Positions 1 through 5,292 of a stretch of 10,422 bases of DNA are shown piece by piece. Position numbers and translations under genes: made by a program. Positions within the stretch are counted from its first letter, which is position 1; the number at the start of each line of letters is the position of its first letter. This stretch comes from Candidatus Bathyarchaeota archaeon. GTDB taxonomy: Archaea > Thermoproteota > Bathyarchaeia > TCS64. Location of the stretch: contig WJIV01000121.1 in assembly GCA_014730055.1 (NCBI GenBank), positions 1-10,422 on the forward strand, written 5' to 3'. Under the pieces are notes generated by a model. It was given only the letters and a program-made list of their open reading frames with translations, searched no databases and was not told the origin of the DNA.

Positions 1-2
1 AT

Positions 3-116
3 ATTGATAGTGCTAGAAAACGACCTGAGGAATTTGAAAAGAGGCTTGGGAATTTCATAAAGAAAACAAGAGCTAACAAGGTATACGGCTTCGGTGGAAT
101 TGAAAAGTACTTTTAA
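3..116 (+). CDS. C-terminal tail of an unrecognised protein (partial)
   Basis: An open frame enters from the left edge and stops at the TAA at 114-116, giving the last 37 residues of a protein. The tail is basic and charged, begins roughly IDSARKRPEEFEKRLG and ends in VYGFGGIEKYF. I do not recognise the family. No catalytic motif is visible in so short a piece, and in particular there is no tyrosine-recombinase C-terminal signature. Its base composition is AT-rich like the following island rather than like the core genes after 2600. It could belong to the same or a neighbouring mobile segment (inference). The reading frame is clear, but that it is a real gene rests only on the open frame and plausible composition. 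Confidence 0.5.
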   Translation: MDSARKRPEEFEKRLGNFIKKTRANKVYGFGGIEKYF

Positions 117-600
117 TTGTTGAGGACAAGCATTTGATTATTTTCATATTTCATAGACTAGAGTTATAGTAATCATTTGGTACTCGCGCATAGCTAAAAG
201 TAGCGGGGGGTAGGTTCATACTCTCGTTTAGACTACCGAGTTCAGAATTGCCTTAATTATGTAAAATAAAACACAGGTTTTTCCACTCTAGTAAAAGTAA
301 CTGGGTATTAGAAGAAAGAGATGTTGCCTTTACTCTTAATCATTTTGGAGCATATTCACTACTTAATGAATTACATTTACATCTGTTTGATACAATTAAT
401 TTGTAGATAGGCGCATAGTTGCTTAAGTCTAAATTTGTTGGATATAATTTTGTTTTAGTTGAGGTGTTTTCAACATTTTTCCTATCCTTCTGCATGTTCT
501 TTTTCTGGTATCAATCAAATTCACTGGCCTCTAGTGTTTTATCTAGGTCTATTACCACAACCTGCTTTCCTATTTTATCATTGAATAATTCTGATAATCC
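117..600. other. AT-rich stretch with no convincing gene
   Basis: About 480 bases lie between the partial gene and the hairpin before the protease-like gene. I see no tRNA, no CRISPR-type repeats and no convincing coding region. The only notable structure is the 14-base copy of the tRNA 3' end at 200-213, preceded by ATAGCTAAAAG at 190-200. A TTG-started frame at 419-625 exists but is judged spurious. T-rich TATA-like runs occur (for example around 568-580) and could serve as the promoter of the gene at 631, but none stands out from the AT-rich background. Confidence 0.6.
200..213. repeat. Left copy of the tRNA-iMet 3'-end direct repeat (att-like)
   Basis: Fourteen bases are identical to 2600-2613. 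After one mismatch, two further T bases also match. The run includes the G-rich complement of the tRNA 3' acceptor strand. The downstream bases (214-240) no longer match the T arm, so this is an end fragment and not a second tRNA gene. Confidence 0.6.
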
Positions 601-618
601 CGCTGATGAAAATCAGCG
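601..618 (+). promoter_or_regulatory. Perfect stem-loop with GAAA tetraloop upstream of the protease-like gene
   Basis: CGCTGAT (601-607), loop GAAA (608-611) and ATCAGCG (612-618) form a perfect 7-base stem closed by a GNRA-type tetraloop, 12 bases before the ATG at 631. No T-run follows, so it is not a typical terminator. If transcription starts just before 601, it would sit at the very 5' end of the mRNA and could protect it or tune translation. The structure is seen directly; the role is inference. Confidence 0.5.
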
Positions 619-630
619 AGAGTGAAAAAA

Positions 631-1431
631 ATGAAAAAAACAATAAGAATAACCATACTTAGTGTAGTGTTCCTCTATCTCTTACTTAGTATTGAAGTCG
701 GACTAGTTATTGCTGATGATGGAGATGACTACGAGGTAAGTGTAGGATATGAAACATATAGTGGTGACTTGTACTATTCTGATGATGAAGCTATCGCTTT
801 CCAAGATACTTTGGATGATGATTATTCATGGACAAGTGGATATACTCTAGGTGATAGCAATCATCATGAATCCCATTGGGTATGTTCAAGTGAGGGTGGA
901 TCGGATAATAGTTACTTTGATGACGCTGATGTAGCTTGGTTCTCAGGTCATGGAGATCATCATAGTTTTCTAACAGGGAGTTCTTGGTATATGGATGGGT
1001 ATGTTGTTGATGGCAGTGAATGTGAGTGGGGAGATGATGACCTTGAATGGGTCTTTCTATATTCATGTATGAGCCTGAATTATACCGATTATACAACATG
1101 GAATGGAGCTTTTCTTGGGTTACATGGTATCTGTGGTTGGGATACTGAAACATTAGAACATAATGGATGGTATGGCCTTGGTGAAGAAACAGCAGATCAA
1201 CTTATGTACGGTTCACGAAGTGTTGGAGTAGCATGGGAATATGCAACAAAATGGTTCATCCAAGGAGGAGATCCATCTACAAGAGCTGCTACATACACTG
1301 CAAAAAGTAGGAGAACTTCTGACGGATACATCTTTGACTATTACGCAGAAGAAATAGATGATCGTAAACCTGATTATACCGATGTAGGTTATACGCTATA
1401 CACTAGAACATATCGGAGGTGGGATTGCTAA
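631..1431 (+). CDS. Secreted DUF6345-like protein with caspase/gingipain-type His/Cys pair
   Basis: The protein is 266 residues counted from ATG 631; a GTG at 622 would add MKK and is less likely. Residues 1-28 form a signal peptide: a basic start, a hydrophobic run, and a V-I-A cleavage site before an Asp-rich mature end. The mature protein is very acidic. The strand-like run DVAWFSGHGDHH places His107 in an SGHG motif, and EWVFLYSCMSL places Cys146 after Ser145, 39 residues later. That is the usual layout of clan CD cysteine peptidases (caspases, gingipains, separase). The surrounding pattern of LEW, SC, then W, GAFLGLHGICGWDT and a late AW matches my memory of the DUF6345 family, which lacks a proven function. 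No C-terminal anchor is visible; it ends in RRWDC. The stop TAA shares its last base with the next ATG, so the pair is co-translated. Family call is moderate; peptidase activity is inference. Confidence 0.68.
   Translation: MKKTIRITILSVVFLYLLLSIEVGLVIADDGDDYEVSVGYETYSGDLYYSDDEAIAFQDTLDDDYSWTSGYTLGDSNHHESHWVCSSEGGSDNSYFDDADVAWFSGHGDHHSFLTGSSWYMDGYVVDGSECEWGDDDLEWVFLYSCMSLNYTDYTTWNGAFLGLHGICGWDTETLEHNGWYGLGEETADQLMYGSRSVGVAWEYATKWFIQGGDPSTRAATYTAKSRRTSDGYIFDYYAEEIDDRKPDYTDVGYTLYTRTYRRWDC
1415..1421 (+). promoter_or_regulatory. Strong Shine-Dalgarno GGAGGTG for the downstream gene
   Basis: GGAGGTG lies 9 bases before ATG 1431, inside the end of the upstream gene. It decides the start: the in-frame GTG at 1419 falls inside the motif itself and would be a poorer start. 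Most other genes in this window lack such a motif. Confidence 0.75.
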
Positions 1432-2372
1432 TGAATCGAAAAACAATAGTAATAATCACTTCGATTCTATTATTAGCTACGACTATTTTTGGAGTATATC
1501 ACTTCCTACAAAAACCAAAGGATACTGGTTTTATCATATTATCAAGTAAAGTTGAAAGTGATCGTGTTACCTACATCCAAAAATGCGATTTCCCTGAAAG
1601 TCTGGATGAATTGTCTTCTCTTTCATTTACAACAATTAATGCTTCAGAGTCAGACATGCGATATATAGCAAATAACTTTGCAGATATGTCCATTATTAAA
1701 GAAATAGTACCTTTAGAAAATGGAGAGACCCATTTAGAAGGTGCTTCGTCTTTAATGCGGTTAAAGGGAAAAAACAACTTTCTTTCAATCAGTCTAACTA
1801 AGGATAGTTTACACAACATTTGGAATGAAACACAAACAATTCTAAAAGCAGATCAGATAAAAGACGAACTTCTAAGTTATTTGCCTGAGACACAATGCGA
1901 AGTTTATCTAATGGGTGTATTCCTTGGTAGTGAAACCATTGAAAACAATGCATCAGTAATTCATACTGTTAATGTAAAATATGGTTTCACTTATGAAGGG
2001 ATTCCAGTAACTGGAAATGGAGGTATTCTCTCGATAGGGCTATGTAATGGAAGACTGATTGAAATTGAAGCACACATCCCTTACTTAGAGGCAAAAAGCA
2101 AAGTAGCAATTATAACCCCAGAAAAGGCATTGAATAGATTCTTAGAACAGAAAAAAGTATCCGAGTATCTATTAAATGCTTACGGAACAGATACAGATAT
2201 CGAGATAACGATTGATTCTTTCCAACTAGTCTATTACTATAACTTTCTAGAAAGTTGGACAGGAGATATGGCTATTTATTATAAGATATCTGGGAAGGAA
2301 AAAGTCTTGTCAAGCTCTGGTGAACTCCTATATAGCCGAAATTATGTAGAGATGATAACTGCCACTACCTAA
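1431..2372 (+). CDS. Membrane-anchored protein with propeptide/PepSY-like region, partner of the protease-like gene
   Basis: The protein is 313 residues from ATG 1431, chosen from the Shine-Dalgarno at 1415-1421 and the one-base overlap with the preceding stop. An N-terminal hydrophobic segment (about residues 6-25, preceded by MNRK) is a membrane anchor or uncleaved signal, leaving the rest outside the membrane. Around residues 181-240 it reads YGFTYEGIPVTGNGG, then a hydrophobic strand, then IITPEKAL. This resembles FTP/PepSY-type propeptide repeats (pattern: Y...G.PV.G.GG...I..G, then ...I.PE.AL), which in secreted proteases act as intramolecular inhibitors or folding helpers. I cannot name a precise family. 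Its tight coupling to a secreted protease-like gene suggests a chaperone, inhibitor or receptor for that protein (inference). A T-run follows the stop directly. Confidence 0.6.
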   Translation: MNRKTIVIITSILLLATTIFGVYHFLQKPKDTGFIILSSKVESDRVTYIQKCDFPESLDELSSLSFTTINASESDMRYIANNFADMSIIKEIVPLENGETHLEGASSLMRLKGKNNFLSISLTKDSLHNIWNETQTILKADQIKDELLSYLPETQCEVYLMGVFLGSETIENNASVIHTVNVKYGFTYEGIPVTGNGGILSIGLCNGRLIEIEAHIPYLEAKSKVAIITPEKALNRFLEQKKVSEYLLNAYGTDTDIEITIDSFQLVYYYNFLESWTGDMAIYYKISGKEKVLSSSGELLYSRNYVEMITATT

Positions 2373-2400
2373 TTTTTTTATTTACTTAAAATTTGAGTAA
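2373..2400 (+). terminator. Probable terminator after the protease-like gene pair
   Basis: Seven consecutive T (2373-2379) begin right after the TAA stop, as in archaeal T-run terminators. An imperfect inverted repeat follows at 2382-2400 (TTACTTAAA / TTTGAGTAA). T-run position and context are good; the hairpin is AT-rich and weak. Confidence 0.5.
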
Positions 2401-2559
2401 TATGTGGCCGTAACCAAGTTTAATGCTCCCATCAAGATGAATCTCTAGAACGAAATTGTCTAAATGTGGAATCTCACAAGAGATCGATAGTTCAAACCTA
2501 AACTTGAATCTTCTGAGAAAAGCAGTTATCCTATAACAATAATACTCTTTAATAGCTAA

Positions 2560-2590
2560 AAGCAGCCTAATTACTGCTTACTTTCAAAAA
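2560..2590 (-). terminator. Probable terminator of the initiator tRNA
   Basis: On the minus strand, downstream of the tRNA, a five-T run (2590-2586) is followed by a 6-base stem (2579-2574 with 2565-2560, 8-base loop). The stem ends in a short T-run reaching to about 2558. This fits 3' termination or processing of a single-gene tRNA transcript. Confidence 0.45.
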
Positions 2591-2597
2591 TTATTGA

Positions 2598-2675
2598 TGG
2601 TAGCGGGGGGTAGATTTGAACTACCGTCCTTGGGGTTATGAGCCCCACGGGCTGACCTGGCTGCCCCACCCCGCT
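2598..2675 (-). tRNA. Initiator tRNA-Met (CAT), CCA encoded
   Basis: Reading the minus strand from 2675: acceptor AGCGGGG pairs with CCCCGCT; D stem is GGGC/GCCC; anticodon stem TGGGG/CCCCA encloses loop CTCATAA with anticodon CAT at 2640-2638; T stem GGTAG/CTACC encloses TTCAAAT; then discriminator A and a genomically encoded CCA (2600-2598). The A1:U72 pair and the three consecutive G:C pairs in the anticodon stem mark the archaeal initiator rather than the elongator Met tRNA. No intron is present. It delivers methionine to start codons via aIF2. Its TATA box at 2701-2709 is shared with the divergent RNase P protein gene. Its 3' end coincides with the candidate attachment site. Confidence 0.95.
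2600..2613. repeat. Right copy of the direct repeat, inside the tRNA-iMet 3' end (att-like)
   Basis: This is identical to 200-213. It covers the last C of CCA, the discriminator base, the acceptor strand and the adjoining T-stem bases of the tRNA gene. The sharp change from AT-rich to more GC-rich sequence falls at this point. Confidence 0.6.
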
Positions 2676-2700
2676 TCTCTCAAAGTAACGCAGCTATAGT

Positions 2701-2709
2701 CTTATAAAC
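2701..2709. promoter_or_regulatory. Shared TATA box between tRNA-iMet and the RNase P protein gene
   Basis: CTTATAAAC reads as a TATA element on both strands. Its centre (about 2705) is 30 bases from the tRNA 5' end at 2675 and 23 bases from ATG 2728. Both distances suit archaeal promoters, and no other good TATA box lies in the 52-base gap. Leaderless start of the plus-strand gene would follow. Confidence 0.6.
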
Positions 2710-2727
2710 CATTCGTGATTGTGACTG

Positions 2728-3054
2728 ATGGGGTATTTTATGGCTGGGAGGAGGGATATTGCGGTTGAGAGGATGGAGGAACTCTACAAGATGGCCAGGG
2801 AGGTCTATGAGGAGGACCATGAGCTCAGCCGCCGTTACACTGATCTGATAAAGCGCATATCTCAGAGGACCCGTACCAAGATCCCCAGGCACATCAAGAG
2901 GAACATTTGCAAAAAGTGCGGTTCCGTCCAGATAACCGGGTTGAACAGCCGGATAAGGATCCGGCCGAAGAGGGAGCCTCACATAGCTCGAACCTGCAAG
3001 GTATGCGGATACATATCTAGATATCCAATCAGCAAGAAGGAAAACTCAGAGTAA
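2728..3054 (+). CDS. rnp4: Ribonuclease P protein component 4 (Rpp21/Rpr2 family)
   Basis: The protein is 108 residues, normal for archaeal RNase P protein 4, the homologue of eukaryotic Rpp21. With the RNase P RNA and Rpp29 it helps recognise and cleave precursor tRNA 5' leaders. Residues 1-55 are helical, ending in the basic run around RTRTKIPRHIKR. The zinc ribbon follows with Cys61, Cys64, Cys90 and Cys93 in the pattern CKKCGS ... LNSRIRIRPKREPHIARTC ... CGYISRY, matching the family's basic RNA-binding loop. ATG 2728 lies 23 bases after the TATA centre, which suits leaderless translation. ATG 2740 (Met5) is an alternative with a 12-base leader. It diverges from the initiator tRNA and shares its promoter. 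Confidence 0.92.
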   Translation: MGYFMAGRRDIAVERMEELYKMAREVYEEDHELSRRYTDLIKRISQRTRTKIPRHIKRNICKKCGSVQITGLNSRIRIRPKREPHIARTCKVCGYISRYPISKKENSE

Positions 3055-3077
3055 GCACCAGACTAGAAACTCTTTTC

Positions 3078-3090
3078 ATACAATAAATTC
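3078..3090 (+). promoter_or_regulatory. Probable TATA box of dph5
   Basis: CATACAATAAATT lies about 23 bases before ATG 3107 in the 52-base gap after rnp4. No Shine-Dalgarno is seen, consistent with a leaderless mRNA for dph5-ribL. The AT-rich gap offers other candidates. Confidence 0.4.
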
Positions 3091-3106
3091 TTGATAAATT
3101 ATAGCC

Positions 3107-4135
3107 ATGACTCTAAAACTCGTCAGCATAGGTCTCAGAGACCACCTGGACCTGAGTCTCAGGGCAATCGAGGAGATCAAGACCTCCGAAAAGGTATACT
3201 TTGAGAGCTACACGATGAAACTAGACACTAACTATGAGCAGCTGGAGGAGACAACAGGAAAGAAGGTCTCTATCCTTGAGCGAGGAGCAATGGAGGAGGA
3301 AGCATCTAATCTATTACGGGAAGCAGCTGTGCAAGATATATCGATACTTGTTGGTGGAGATGCCCTGAGTGCAACCACTCATGTGAGCCTCCTAATCGAC
3401 GCAAAGAAACAGGGAATAGACACCAAAGTCATACATGGTGCAAGCATCCTTACAGCCATAGCTGAGACTGGCCTCAGTATCTACAAGTTCGGAAGAACAG
3501 TGACTGTGCCCTTACCCCAGAAAGGTCCTGTTGACACTGTGATCCGCACACTACGAGAGAACAGAGAGCATGGGCTGCACACACTACTTTTACTAGATCT
3601 CAACATCCCCGGAGCAGAATACCTTACAATCCCACAGGCATTAATACGATTAATAGATACCGACGAATTTCCTCCAGAGACATTGGTAGTAGGGCTGGCA
3701 AGAATAGGTAGTGAGAATCAGATAATCAGGGCAGATAAGGCCGCCCAGCTGATCAGCCAAAGTTGGGGAGAGACACCTCACGCTATCGTCGTGCCGGGAA
3801 GGCTACACTTCCTGGAGGAGGAGGCCCTGAAGGTTCTTGCAGACTGCCCTCCAGAACTACTTGAGGGGAGGCTGGTAATGGGGGAGGTCGAAAGGTTAAT
3901 TGATAAGTATAGCAGAAGCTGCCGAAAGGTCCTCGACACCATGGTGTTAGAGGATTTTCCAATGGAGATAAATGAGAAAAAGGTACAAGAACTAATCGAT
4001 CACACCGAGCGTTACCTCAGCGACACCCAGTACTACTGGGGAGAGAATAACCCTGTGGCCCTAACGAGCGTGGCCTACGCTGAGGGCATCCTGGACGCGT
4101 TAAAGCTTTTAGGCTTGGCAGACTTCCAATGGTAG
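3107..4135 (+). CDS. dph5: Diphthine synthase with C-terminal DUF357-like domain
   Basis: Dph5 uses S-adenosylmethionine to methylate the modified histidine of elongation factor 2 during diphthamide synthesis. Residues 1-245 show the family's tetrapyrrole-methylase fold: a start MTLKLVSIGLRDHLDLSLRA, FESYTMKL, VGGDALSATTH, IHGASILTAIAETGLSIYKFGRTVTVP, LLLLDL, and IVVPGRLHF near 229. The usual GDP of the GDPxxATTH motif reads GDA here. The protein is 342 residues against roughly 260 for ordinary archaeal Dph5. The extra part (about 260-338, VERLIDKYSRS ... YLSDTQYYW ... ALTSVAYAEGILDALKLLGL) looks like DUF357, a small helical archaeal domain normally encoded alone. The frame is continuous, so this is a fusion and not two genes. 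ribL follows after one base. Dph5 is certain; the DUF357 assignment is good but from memory. Confidence 0.92.
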   Translation: MTLKLVSIGLRDHLDLSLRAIEEIKTSEKVYFESYTMKLDTNYEQLEETTGKKVSILERGAMEEEASNLLREAAVQDISILVGGDALSATTHVSLLIDAKKQGIDTKVIHGASILTAIAETGLSIYKFGRTVTVPLPQKGPVDTVIRTLRENREHGLHTLLLLDLNIPGAEYLTIPQALIRLIDTDEFPPETLVVGLARIGSENQIIRADKAAQLISQSWGETPHAIVVPGRLHFLEEEALKVLADCPPELLEGRLVMGEVERLIDKYSRSCRKVLDTMVLEDFPMEINEKKVQELIDHTERYLSDTQYYWGENNPVALTSVAYAEGILDALKLLGLADFQW

Positions 4136-4136
4136 G

Positions 4137-4583
4137 ATGACTACAGTACTGGCCAGCGGCGTCTTCGACCTCCTACACTACGGGCACATAAGATTCCTCG
4201 AGGAGGCAAAGAAAAAGGGAGGAAAGGACTCAAGGCTAGTGGTCATAGTAGCTCGAGACGAGACAGTTCACAGATTAAAGGGCTCGGACCCCGTGATACC
4301 CGAGGACCAGAGGAGGGCCATCGTGGATAGCCTCGAGATGGTGGACGAAGCACTACTAGGCTTCGAGGATCTGGACCTAACGAGGGTCATACAGCAGCTC
4401 AAACCGGACCTTATAGCAGTGGGCCATGACCAGGAATACATCTGTGACCAGTTAATCAAGATAAAGAAGGCCCTCGAGATGGATTTTGATATAATCAGGA
4501 TAGAGAGGTTCGGAAAAGAGGACCTGAACAGTAGCAGCAAGATCAAGAGGCGGATCGTCGAAGGGGCACGAACTCGAGGGTGA
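4137..4583 (+). CDS. ribL: FAD synthetase, archaeal RibL type
   Basis: RibL transfers AMP from ATP to FMN, giving FAD and pyrophosphate. The protein is 148 residues, typical for the archaeal family. It belongs to the cytidylyltransferase-like nucleotidyltransferases: GVFDLLHYGHIRFLEEAK carries the nucleotide-binding HxGH motif at residues 14-17, VVIVARDETVHRLKG follows, and the C-terminal SSSKIKRRI (about 132-140) is the counterpart of the ISSTxIKxRI motif. ATG 4137 is one base after the dph5 stop, so translation is coupled to dph5 rather than driven by its own ribosome site. The last 41 bases overlap the end of ribK on the other strand. Glycerol-phosphate cytidylyltransferases are related, but archaeal context and the ribK neighbour favour RibL. 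Confidence 0.9.
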   Translation: MTTVLASGVFDLLHYGHIRFLEEAKKKGGKDSRLVVIVARDETVHRLKGSDPVIPEDQRRAIVDSLEMVDEALLGFEDLDLTRVIQQLKPDLIAVGHDQEYICDQLIKIKKALEMDFDIIRIERFGKEDLNSSSKIKRRIVEGARTRG

Positions 4584-5241
4584 CGGGATCCCCATCAGCA
4601 ATCTTCAGCTGCCTCCGAAGATAGACAGGCGCGATGATCTCTAGGATGTTGTCATCGTGTATGCTCCTCTCAGCCACTATTAGAGCCCCATCGATCTCGC
4701 CGTTAATTATAACGTGATAACATCTCGCGGATCCGTAGGCGCGGTGCTCCTCCTTGAAGCCCTCCAGCAGTATACCGCTCCTGCGCTCTATTCGTTTACG
4801 CTTCTCCATGTCATCCGGCATAATCCGGACGTTAAGGGTTCCAGGATAGGGATCGAAGTCCAGCTTCTCCTCGATCTGACTCCTATATCCTTCCTTGCTG
4901 ATGTAGTAGGCTCCCTCAAAGAGTCCGCTAACCACGACCCCCTTTATGGTAATGGCCTCAGCCTCCCTGCCCTCGATGTGCCATTTGAGCTCCTCGAAAA
5001 CCATCTCCAGCTCCCGGAGGCCCTTATTTGTTATCTTTATCTTGCTTCCCTCAGTGTCAACTTCACGTTTTATGAGGCCCATCTCCTCCAGTATCCTGAG
5101 ATGCCTGGATGCGCTCTGCTGGCTGCTATCCGATTTCTCAGCAAGCTCTGTTGTGCTCAGCTTTATGTCTGTCTTGGATGCACCTAGCTTTAGTAAGGTG
5201 TATAATGTGAACCATAGATGGGGTTTTATTTGCTCTGCCAT
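4543..5241 (-). CDS. ribK: CTP-dependent riboflavin kinase with N-terminal HTH (RbkR-type)
   Basis: This kinase phosphorylates riboflavin to FMN using CTP. The protein is 232 residues from the ATG at 5241; a TTG at 5250 would add three residues and is less likely. Residues 1-90 are a MarR/ArsR-like winged helix (LSTTELAEKSDSSQQSASRHLRILEEMGLIKR). Residues about 98-226 are the kinase: GLFEGAYYI (106-114), DPYPGTLNVRI (130-140), then ILEIIAPVYLRRQLKIADGD (199-218). The first motif has Phe108 where the family usually has Gly. HTH-kinase fusions are known in archaea as RbkR, acting as both enzyme and riboflavin-gene regulator. Whether this one regulates itself is inference; an imperfect inverted repeat (5263-5279) surrounds its TATA box. 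It converges on ribL with a 41-base coding overlap. Confidence 0.9.
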   Translation of the reverse strand: MAEQIKPHLWFTLYTLLKLGASKTDIKLSTTELAEKSDSSQQSASRHLRILEEMGLIKREVDTEGSKIKITNKGLRELEMVFEELKWHIEGREAEAITIKGVVVSGLFEGAYYISKEGYRSQIEEKLDFDPYPGTLNVRIMPDDMEKRKRIERRSGILLEGFKEEHRAYGSARCYHVIINGEIDGALIVAERSIHDDNILEIIAPVYLRRQLKIADGDPVTLEFVPLRRSAS

Positions 5242-5268
5242 TGATTTCAAAAATTTGGGTATGAGGTT

Positions 5269-5277
5269 GAATATAAC
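5269..5277 (-). promoter_or_regulatory. Probable TATA box and possible operator of ribK
   Basis: On the minus strand GTTATATTC lies about 30 bases before ATG 5241, between rtcB and ribK. It sits inside the imperfect inverted repeat GAGGTTGAATATAACTC (5263-5279), a place where a repressor such as the RibK HTH could bind. The box is reasonable; the operator is speculative. Confidence 0.4.
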
Positions 5278-5292
5278 TCTTTTTTAGGTAAC

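Larger units (their letters stand above)
200..2613. mobile_element. Candidate integrated island bounded by tRNA-iMet 3'-end repeats
   Basis: The bases GTAGCGGGGGGTAG occur at 200-213 and again at 2600-2613, in the same orientation. The right copy is the 3' end of the initiator tRNA gene (acceptor strand plus part of the T stem). The left copy is not part of an intact tRNA. Direct repeats of a tRNA 3' end at the borders of a compositionally different segment are the classic mark of site-specific integration by tyrosine recombinases. The enclosed 2.4 kb is AT-rich, uses a strong Shine-Dalgarno between its two genes, and carries secreted-protein genes unrelated to the flanking housekeeping genes. 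Against it: the core is short and no integrase is visible inside, so it may be a relic, a satellite moved in trans, or a chance similarity. Confidence 0.45.

Noticed and set aside
201..275. Possible second, degenerate tRNA gene after the left repeat
   Set aside because: Only the acceptor end and part of the T stem match. A CTACC at 233-237 would leave a 19-base T loop, and no anticodon arm or D arm can be drawn, so it is treated as an end fragment.
419..625. 68-residue TTG-started frame with a hydrophobic stretch just before the protease-like gene
   Set aside because: It lies in AT-rich DNA and has a rare start codon, no ribosome site and no recognisable family. The frame also runs through the hairpin at 601-618. 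Its stop overlaps a GTG at 622, but the better start of the next gene is ATG 631.
791..1153. 120-residue frame antisense to the protease-like gene
   Set aside because: It is His/Tyr-rich low-complexity translation opposite an Asp-rich coding sequence with clear signal peptide and motifs; it is a shadow of that gene.
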